Shown here piece after piece: positions 6,126 to 11,180 of a stretch of 11,180 nucleotides of DNA. The translations under genes were made by a program, and so were the position numbers. A model generated the notes under the pieces. That model saw only the letters and a list, made by a program, of their open reading frames with translations. It was not told the DNA's origin and did no database searches. Origin of the DNA: a bacterium. Its GTDB lineage: Bacteria > UBA3054. The stretch spans positions 1 through 11,180 of the forward strand of contig JAFYIM010000213.1 in assembly GCA_017538635.1 (NCBI GenBank), in the 5' to 3' direction. Position 1 is the stretch's first letter. The number at the start of each line of letters is the position of its first letter.

Positions 6126-7564
6126 TGGCTGCTGAATTCTTAAATGGTTACGAACTGATAGGGGACTGGAAAAACAGCTCATGCGGCAAGACTGCGAAGG
6201 CAAAAAAGGGAGGCAAGACCTACTTTTTGAAGAAATATCAGACTCCCGTGCAACCCGTAGACAACGGCGCCATAGACGCCAAGACGTTCGCCCAAAACAA
6301 AGAGCTGTTCGATGATTTTTACAACACAAGGAAAAGAATAAACTCGACCATTCGTCCTCTTGCCGGACCGGGCGGAAACATTATAATTCCCAGCAGCGAG
6401 TTTATCTCCGGGAACCAATACGTTGAAGCCGCTGAGTTTGTCGAAGGCGTCGTTCCAGACGACGAATTGGAGAGAGTTCTGGCTACCCTTTCCATAGAGA
6501 CAAAAAAGCTTTTGATGCAGACGGCCGCGGGCGCGCTTTTCACCATTCACAGCAAGGGGATAGTGCATAGCGACCTCAAGCTGAAAAACGTTCTCCTTGC
6601 CAAAACCAGGAGCGGAAACTACGTTGCCAAACTGATCGATTTTGACAGCAGCTATTTCGTCGACAAAAAGCCCGCGGAAATAACGGGCGATATCAATTAC
6701 TATTCTCCCGAACTGGGAGCTTATGCGGACGCCGAAGACGACAAGGAGGAACTAGGGGAAAAACTGACTCAGAAGTCCGACATCTTCTCCTTGGGATTGA
6801 TCTTTCACTATTACCTCAGCGGATCGCTTCCCGATCCGGCCGATTTAACGGAAAAGCTGCGCAAACGCCTAGCAAAAGGCAAGAAAATCTACAGCTGGGT
6901 CGTCCTTAATTCCGGGTGCAAGCTCGAATTAAGCCCAAAGATCGACAGTCCAAAATACGTTTCCCTTATTCAGGATATGCTGGACATAGATCCGGAAAAG
7001 AGGCCTACCGCCTCCGGTATCCTAAGAAGGCTAAGGGAAGCGGAATCCGCCGGACCATCCAGAAGCACCGCGAGACCGGCTCCTGCGGAGAGCGCTTCCA
7101 CACCCGAGGGCTTCTGCGCTCCAAGGCCGGAGGACGTGATCGAACTCGATCAGGAAAGACTAAAGAGCCGCGGCTTCGTATCCAGCGTTCAAACATCGCT
7201 TTCCGGCATACAAGGCTATACTTTTTACAGAACTGACGGCAGATCTATTTTCCTAAAGCGTGATGACCTTTTGGCCATGAAATACGCTAAACCGGTCTCT
7301 TCCGCCCCGGAGACCGCGGCGCCTGAACCAGCGCCGGAAGAAACCGTTGAAACGACTGAAACGACCGAAACGAAGGAGTTCGTTCCCTGGCCCGAACACA
7401 GTATCGAGTTTGACAAGGATATGATCCTCAAAAAGGGATTCTGCAAAGTGGAACAAGACACAATGGGCGGCGTGAAAGGCTATAAATTTATCCGCCCGGA
7501 CGGGAAGAGCCAGTTCATTCGCTTGGAAATAGTACTTGTTCAAAAAATGGCGCATAAGATCTGA
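6125..7564 (+). CDS. Ser/Thr protein kinase with duplicated C-terminal module
   Basis: The protein has 479 residues. The kinase domain (about 8-305) shows the ATP-anchoring lysine in TYFLKKY (K36 or K37), catalytic loop H148-S-D150-L-K152-x-x-N155, D172-F-D174 in place of DFG, S194-P-E196 for APE, S-D-I-F-S-L-G at 218-224, and the late D-P-E-K-R-P-T at 289-295. All main catalytic residues are present, so an active kinase is likely. Unusual points are the DFD metal-binding motif and a glycine-poor nucleotide loop around residues 13-31. A Pro/Ala/Ser linker (306-333) leads to two copies of a roughly 55-residue module, at 334-388 and 421-476, separated by a Pro/Glu/Thr linker. No membrane segment is seen, so it is cytosolic, unlike PknB. 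ATG 6125 overlaps the phosphatase stop, and GGAGG at 6111-6115 supports it. It is the kinase arm of the predicted TerY-P triad. Confidence 0.88.
   Translation: MAAEFLNGYELIGDWKNSSCGKTAKAKKGGKTYFLKKYQTPVQPVDNGAIDAKTFAQNKELFDDFYNTRKRINSTIRPLAGPGGNIIIPSSEFISGNQYVEAAEFVEGVVPDDELERVLATLSIETKKLLMQTAAGALFTIHSKGIVHSDLKLKNVLLAKTRSGNYVAKLIDFDSSYFVDKKPAEITGDINYYSPELGAYADAEDDKEELGEKLTQKSDIFSLGLIFHYYLSGSLPDPADLTEKLRKRLAKGKKIYSWVVLNSGCKLELSPKIDSPKYVSLIQDMLDIDPEKRPTASGILRRLREAESAGPSRSTARPAPAESASTPEGFCAPRPEDVIELDQERLKSRGFVSSVQTSLSGIQGYTFYRTDGRSIFLKRDDLLAMKYAKPVSSAPETAAPEPAPEETVETTETTETKEFVPWPEHSIEFDKDMILKKGFCKVEQDTMGGVKGYKFIRPDGKSQFIRLEIVLVQKMAHKI
7124..7282 (+). repeat. Kinase C-terminal module, copy A
   Basis: Residues 334-386 of the kinase. 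Shared positions with copy B are: P-E at the start, I-E-[LF]-D, an L/I-K dipeptide, G-F, V, G-[IV]-[QK]-G-Y-x-F-x-R-x-D-G-[RK]-S-x-F-[LI]-[KR]. The pattern suggests a small beta-rich domain. I do not recognise it as a named family. Confidence 0.75.
7385..7552 (+). repeat. Kinase C-terminal module, copy B
   Basis: Residues 421-476 of the kinase, aligning end to end with copy A without large gaps. The two copies have diverged well beyond nucleotide identity, so the duplication is old and both copies are probably kept by selection. Confidence 0.75.
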
Positions 7565-7572
7565 AGAACGCA

Positions 7573-8526
7573 ATGAAAGACACCAAATTCCTCAAAGCCA
7601 AATGCGGAAAGACCGGACGGTGGTACGGCCTCGAGATCAAGCAATTCCGGGGCGTATGGAAAGTCGTCAACATGATCGACCTTTCCGAAAGCGAAGCCAA
7701 AGTCATCTCATCAGAAATTAAGCAAGACAATTTGACTTCGAACAGCAACCTGATCGCCTGCCCCGGATGCGGAAGCAGAAAGGTTGGCGGATGCTCCTGC
7801 GCCAAAAGGAAGCACCAGTGCACTAAAAACATGAAATACCAGTTCGATTGCCTTTACTGCAGCGAGCTGGAACTGGATTATTCCCTTCCCACACGTTCGG
7901 AAGTTTCCGGCAGAGAAGGCAAGACCGTCACTCTTTCGCAGGGACAGGAAGTTCAGATAAGATACTCTGACGATCGTCCTCTTTCCAAGATCAGAGTAGG
8001 AGTAGGCTGGGATCCCGCGACGTTCTTGCGTTCCGAGATCGATGTTGACTCGTCGGTAATAGTAATGTCAACCAAAAATTTGGGTTTTGAACTCAAAAAA
8101 GACCTTGTCTATTTTAAGCATTTAGAACATCCTTCCGGGTGCGTCATCCATCACGGGGACAATCTTACCGGTGAAGACGGATTGTTTGAGGAAGATGACG
8201 AGAATATTTCCGTTTTTCTCAACAAAGTCCCGCAAGATAGGGATTGTCTAATATTCGTCTTGAATATTTATGATTGTGTTAATAGAAACCAGACCTTCCG
8301 CAGAATAAATAATCTATATCTCAGAATATACGATCCGGATTCCCAAAAAGTGATGGTCGAATACAAAGTTACCGGCAATTTCAACGATCACACAGCACTG
8401 GTCATCGGCGCGGCATACCGGAAAGGCAGTTCATGGTACTTCAAAGCAATCGGCAAAGGTTCTAAAGCAAAAAATGTAGGCGACCTTACAACCGAGTGCT
8501 TAAACACTTTTTCTCATTGGCAGTGA
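7573..8526 (+). CDS. TerD-domain protein with N-terminal zinc ribbon
   Basis: The 317-residue product has two parts. Residues about 125-315 form a TerD domain: R-V-G-V-G-W-D at 141-147, the acidic E-I-D-V-D-S at 155-160, VYFKHLEHPSGCVIHHGDNLTG at about 179-200 (family 'H.GDN.TG'), the acidic run E-E-D-D-E at 206-210, and the closing GSSWYFKAIGKG at 285-296. TerD domains bind calcium through these acidic residues and mark tellurite/stress-response systems. Residues 1-105 carry C11 near the start, then C63-P-G-C66-G, C74-S-C76, C83, and C93-L-Y-C96, a pattern of zinc knuckles resembling the TerY-C domain normally found after the vWA domain in TerY. The stretch F-x-G-V-W-x-V-V-N just before also recalls TerY-C. 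The start ATG 7573 lies eight bases after the kinase stop, with only a weak GAAG upstream. The stop overlaps the next gene. Confidence 0.85.
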   Translation: MKDTKFLKAKCGKTGRWYGLEIKQFRGVWKVVNMIDLSESEAKVISSEIKQDNLTSNSNLIACPGCGSRKVGGCSCAKRKHQCTKNMKYQFDCLYCSELELDYSLPTRSEVSGREGKTVTLSQGQEVQIRYSDDRPLSKIRVGVGWDPATFLRSEIDVDSSVIVMSTKNLGFELKKDLVYFKHLEHPSGCVIHHGDNLTGEDGLFEEDDENISVFLNKVPQDRDCLIFVLNIYDCVNRNQTFRRINNLYLRIYDPDSQKVMVEYKVTGNFNDHTALVIGAAYRKGSSWYFKAIGKGSKAKNVGDLTTECLNTFSHWQ

Positions 8527-9704
8527 GCGAAACGCCCGAACAAGAATATCGTCAGTTATTAGACGATAATGTTCAGATCTTCTACAACTTGGCGAAGAAG
8601 ATCCGGACTGATGAGGCTATTCCCGAAGAAGAGAGGTTCAAGCAGGCCTGCGAAGCGTACGAAAACACGCTTAAGATCGCCGATGAGGTCTCGTATGATG
8701 ACGAAAAACTTCTGGATATTATTCTTGACTACGCTGATTATCTAGAAAAATCCAAGGATCACGCATACGCGGAGTGCAAGTACAGGGACGCCATCGTCAT
8801 TTGCGACCGGTTAGCCGCCAATGATCCGGAAAAGTTCGACAAAGAAGTCGCTTCCATCCTTAACAGACGCGCTTCAGTCCTTCACGCCGATAAACGTTAT
8901 GACGAGGCGGACGCGGATTATTGCGAAGCAAGGGTAAGATACGACGCCCTCAACGAAAAACATCCAGGCCAATTTGACTATTGTATCGGCGATATTCTTT
9001 TCTGTCTTGCCAAACTCCATGAAGACATGGAAAGATTTGAGTCCGCCGAAAACGAATACAAAGATTCCGCTGAGATCTTGCGCCGCTTAGCGTCTGAACA
9101 CCCCGACGCCCAAGAGCAAATCAAAATTATTGAGGAAAGGCTCAAGGTCTTAGAAAAAAGCCACGTCAAAGCGGAAGCAACAAAAGCTCCTAAACCCACC
9201 AGATCTCCAAAAACACCAACCCCAACCCCGCCAAGACCCAGAGAAGAAACAACTGAGGGCTGCTTTAACAAGCCATTCCTCGTCCTAATACTAGTATTCC
9301 TGCTCGCCCTACTCGCTCTCTTTTCTTGCAGACATACTTCCAAACATACTTCAACCATAAAATCTGATCCGGAAGAAGATCTCAGAATAGGCTTAGAGTA
9401 TTACAATAAAAAAGAATACAACATGGCGCTTTCCTATTTTATCTTTGCGTCTAATGGTAATAATTCCGAAGCCATGTACTACGTCGGTCTAATGAGTGAA
9501 AGCGGCCATGGCACCATGCAAAGTTATTCTATGGCCAAAAAATGGTATGCCAAATCAGCAAATCTAGGCAACACCAAAGCAGCCAGAAAGCTTGACGAAC
9601 TCATAAGGAAAACCGAACCCCAACCCCAATCCAAAACCAGAAACAAAAACACATCCAACAACAGCAAACCCTTCAAGGATTTTCACACATTGCTGGATAA
9701 ATAA
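8523..9704 (+). CDS. TPR- and Sel1-repeat membrane protein
   Basis: The 393-residue product has tetratricopeptide-like helical repeats in residues about 10-210 (for example the Y-A-E-C-K-Y-R-D-A-I and R-Y-D-E-A-D-A-D-Y helices). A Lys/Pro/Thr-rich linker (about 220-245) and one membrane segment (about 251-269, LVLILVFLLALLALF) follow. The C-terminal part (about 280-362) holds two Sel1-like repeats, ending in the textbook S-G-H-G-T and A-K-K-W-Y-A-K-S-A-N-L-G-N motifs. The tail is Asn/Gln/Lys-rich. TPR and Sel1 repeats bind protein partners, so it is probably a membrane platform with TPR and Sel1 on opposite sides. GTG 8523 is chosen because it overlaps the TerD stop as GTGA, like the other junctions here. 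A GTG at 8496 in the same frame would add only nine residues inside TerD. The 3' end (from 9567) is repeated downstream at 11052-11135. Confidence 0.78.
   Translation: MSETPEQEYRQLLDDNVQIFYNLAKKIRTDEAIPEEERFKQACEAYENTLKIADEVSYDDEKLLDIILDYADYLEKSKDHAYAECKYRDAIVICDRLAANDPEKFDKEVASILNRRASVLHADKRYDEADADYCEARVRYDALNEKHPGQFDYCIGDILFCLAKLHEDMERFESAENEYKDSAEILRRLASEHPDAQEQIKIIEERLKVLEKSHVKAEATKAPKPTRSPKTPTPTPPRPREETTEGCFNKPFLVLILVFLLALLALFSCRHTSKHTSTIKSDPEEDLRIGLEYYNKKEYNMALSYFIFASNGNNSEAMYYVGLMSESGHGTMQSYSMAKKWYAKSANLGNTKAARKLDELIRKTEPQPQSKTRNKNTSNNSKPFKDFHTLLDK
9567..9704 (+). repeat. Direct repeat, copy 1 (3' end of TPR/Sel1 gene)
   Basis: Two blocks of this stretch recur at 11052-11135: bases 9567-9587 are identical to 11052-11072 over 21 bases, and 9648-9704 match 11079-11135 at 55 of 57 bases. 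The part between the blocks (9588-9647) is A/C-rich and nearly absent from copy 2. Copy 1 is the intact gene end. Confidence 0.93.
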
Positions 9705-9754
9705 TATTTACATTAAAGAAAACAATAAAAATAATAAGTCTAAGAGGGTTTAAA
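9705..9754 (+). promoter_or_regulatory. AT-rich leader with ribosome binding site of the pentapeptide/TIR-like gene
   Basis: This 50-base gap is almost all A and T. GAGGG at 9744-9748, six bases before ATG 9755, is a good ribosome binding site. No clear -35/-10 pair or terminator is seen. The GAGGGTTTAAAATG end resembles the end of the window (11165-11180). Confidence 0.6.
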
Positions 9755-10969
9755 ATGACTACACCCAACCTGCAAATGACATTATCCGATTTTATTCAAT
9801 TGGGATCAGTAACAATCGTTTTATTTTCAATTGGATACGGATTGATTCGTGGAATAGGATATTTGCTTGAGCGCAAAGCTAGAAAACGCGAAGAATATTT
9901 CAAATCATTTGATGCTGTTGTAGCGCAGTTGTCTTCAAACAATAGCTCTTCCCAGCTTGCGGCAGCAGTGCTGTTACGACGATACTTTGATACGAAGCAA
10001 GCACAAAAGGATTCAAATCTTCGTATTGAAACTATAAATGTTATCTCTGCAATGCTTAAAGTGCTTCCTGTAGGTGTATTTCAGAAGACACTTGGTGATA
10101 GCCTTGCTTACGCTATGGAATTGTCTCGTGTTGATTTGCAACGAGTAAATCTACAAGATGTCTATTTGGGCATTAAAAATCAGCAAGTGCGTATTGTGAT
10201 GTACAAAACCGACTTATTTATGGCAGATTTGTCATACGCTCTTCTTGAGCATATCGATGGTCATGAAGCAATATTCTACAATGCTATTTTGTTTAATACT
10301 AGAATAAAGGATTGTGATTTCTCATATGCCAATTTCAGAGGAGCAGATCTGAAAGATGTTCAACTAACAGATGTTGTACTAAAAGGAGCAGATTTCACCG
10401 ATGCAACGAATATCCCATCTGAGATTACAACAGTTTTGGAAAATGGAGTTGTAAAAAGTGAGGCAAAGATAACTACTATTATACAAAAACGTAAAAAACA
10501 GGTATTTTTCAGCATGCCTGGGAATCTAAGCAAACAAGAGGAAACTATAACGAAGGAGTACAAGAGGATCCTTGAAGCGCAAGGCTACACAGTTGTTTAT
10601 TACCAGAAGGATGATTATCCTGAATACGGTCAATTTACTAGGGTTCGAGAGAGCTTGTTGAAATCATCTGCTGTAATTGCTTTTGGTTTTCATCAAACCA
10701 AAATTAACGATGGGATTTTGCTTCCGGGAACATCAAAAGAATTGCATATAAATGATAAATGGCTTAATACACCCTGGAACGAGATTGAGGTTGGAATGGC
10801 GCTAATGCAGGGGTTGCCTGTTTTGCTTGTTAAAGACGATGGTATTGATAGCGGAATATTTGATAAAAATTTAAGCGAGTGTTTTGTAGCTACAATACCG
10901 GTTGATTTTGATTGCCGTGATATAGAAACTAATCAGGATTTCATTAATTGGTGCAATCAAATTCAATAA
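9755..10969 (+). CDS. Membrane-anchored pentapeptide-repeat protein with TIR/deoxyribosyltransferase-like domain
   Basis: The 404-residue product has an N-terminal membrane segment (about 16-36) followed by a basic stretch (R-K-A-R-K-R), which places the rest in the cytoplasm. Residues about 60-120 are helical. Residues about 121-218 are pentapeptide repeats with the A-D-L-x-x / A-N-F-x-x pattern (for example ADLSYA, ANFRGADLKD, GADFTDA), forming a right-handed beta-helix. Residues 247-385 resemble a Rossmann-like TIR or nucleoside deoxyribosyltransferase fold: strand QVFFSMPG, long helix, strand YTVVYY, strand SAVIAFGF, then W-N-E-I-E-V-G-M-A-L followed by LPVLLV. The glutamate there (E343 or E345) sits where this fold keeps its catalytic Glu. 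Such domains cleave N-glycosidic bonds in nucleotides or NAD+, or sense nucleotides in defence systems. The gene is much poorer in G+C than its neighbours (18 of 60 bases at 9781-9840, versus 38 of 60 at 1501-1560) and is flanked by direct repeats, so it was probably acquired separately. Its ATG has GAGGG six bases upstream. Confidence 0.7.
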   Translation: MTTPNLQMTLSDFIQLGSVTIVLFSIGYGLIRGIGYLLERKARKREEYFKSFDAVVAQLSSNNSSSQLAAAVLLRRYFDTKQAQKDSNLRIETINVISAMLKVLPVGVFQKTLGDSLAYAMELSRVDLQRVNLQDVYLGIKNQQVRIVMYKTDLFMADLSYALLEHIDGHEAIFYNAILFNTRIKDCDFSYANFRGADLKDVQLTDVVLKGADFTDATNIPSEITTVLENGVVKSEAKITTIIQKRKKQVFFSMPGNLSKQEETITKEYKRILEAQGYTVVYYQKDDYPEYGQFTRVRESLLKSSAVIAFGFHQTKINDGILLPGTSKELHINDKWLNTPWNEIEVGMALMQGLPVLLVKDDGIDSGIFDKNLSECFVATIPVDFDCRDIETNQDFINWCNQIQ

Positions 10970-11051
10970 ATGTCAGAGTCAAATAAATATACAAGTATAC
11001 CCAAACAACGTAAAAAGGAGCCAAAAACTTGTTCTTATATCGGTAAGACTC

Positions 11052-11135
11052 GGCAACACCAAAGCAGCCAGACACAGAAACACATCCAACAACAGCAAAC
11101 CATTCAAGGATTTTCACACATTGCTGGACAAATAA
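11052..11135 (+). pseudogene. Direct repeat, copy 2: remnant of the TPR/Sel1 gene 3' end
   Basis: Reads GNTKAAR, then HRNTSNNSKPF, then KDFHTLLDK and a stop, in the same frame as the last residues of the TPR/Sel1 protein. Relative to copy 1 it lacks 54 bases, exactly 18 codons, so the frame is kept. Two base differences occur in the last 57 bases (one changes no residue, GAT/GAC; the other is CCC/CCA, also silent). The frame is open upstream to about 10965 but has no start codon with a ribosome site. It is best read as a recombination remnant or duplicated gene end. Confidence 0.85.
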
Positions 11136-11180
11136 ATTGTTTTTACAAAATTCAATATCACCTATAAAAAGGGTCTAAAA
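11136..11180 (+). promoter_or_regulatory. AT-rich leader, probably of a further gene beginning at the window edge
   Basis: The last bases, AAAAAGGGTCTAAAA, align with GAGGGTTTAAAATG before the pentapeptide/TIR-like gene. AAGGG at 11169-11173 would be the ribosome site and the final A (11180) the first base of an ATG. This predicts another cassette gene just outside the window. Confidence 0.45.

Noticed and set aside
8496..8522. Nine extra N-terminal residues for the TPR/Sel1 protein (GTG 8496)
   Set aside because: Possible, but GTG 8523 overlaps the TerD stop as GTGA, the junction style seen through this region.
10970..11167. 65-residue ORF starting right after the pentapeptide/TIR-like gene
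   Set aside because: No ribosome site. Its second half is the repeat of the TPR/Sel1 gene end read in a shifted frame, giving a Gln-rich artefact.
1..11180. tRNA, rRNA, CRISPR array, transposase or integrase
   Set aside because: None seen on either strand. The only nucleotide repeat is the two-copy gene end at 9567-9704 and 11052-11135.

Overview
This is an accessory region of a bacterial genome. All recognisable genes lie on the + strand, packed with ATGA/TGATG-type overlaps and Shine-Dalgarno sites. The one clear lipoprotein signal fits a bacterium. Base composition is medium to high in G+C for most of the window, then drops sharply in the last gene. I cannot name a taxon from the sequence alone.

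Layout. (1) Positions 1-1882 hold a translationally coupled set: the 3' end of a phospholipase D-family protein, an AlkD-like DNA alkylation-repair protein of HEAT-like repeats, and a lipoprotein with an HEXXH zinc-protease motif. (2) After an extended -10 promoter with small palindromes, 1980-4031 encodes a CbxX/CfxQ-type AAA+ ATPase that appears to carry two AAA modules, the first degenerate. (3) A second promoter candidate precedes a von Willebrand A (TerY-like) protein at 4180-4863, which ends in a strong intrinsic terminator. (4) At 4935-9704 lies a coupled run: PP2C-type phosphatase, Ser/Thr kinase with a duplicated novel C-terminal module, TerD-domain protein with an N-terminal zinc ribbon, and a TPR/Sel1 membrane protein. 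(5) At 9755-10969 is an AT-rich gene for a membrane-anchored protein with pentapeptide repeats and a TIR/deoxyribosyltransferase-like C-terminal domain. It is flanked by a direct repeat of the 3' end of the TPR/Sel1 gene.

How the parts may work together. vWA + PP2C + kinase + TerD is the composition known as the TerY-P phosphorylation triad of Ter stress-response systems. The kinase and phosphatase would set the phosphorylation state of a partner. The vWA and TerD proteins would act as metal-dependent scaffolds, the AAA+ protein as a remodeller, and the TPR/Sel1 protein as a membrane platform. The AlkD, PLD and TIR-like genes around it suggest a stress or defence island. The overall function is inferred from composition and not shown by the sequence.

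The least ordinary points are the TerY-C-like zinc ribbon on TerD rather than on the vWA protein, the tandem repeat on the kinase, the degenerate first AAA module, and the repeat-flanked AT-rich cassette. The second repeat copy ends in a leader that predicts another gene starting at the window edge.
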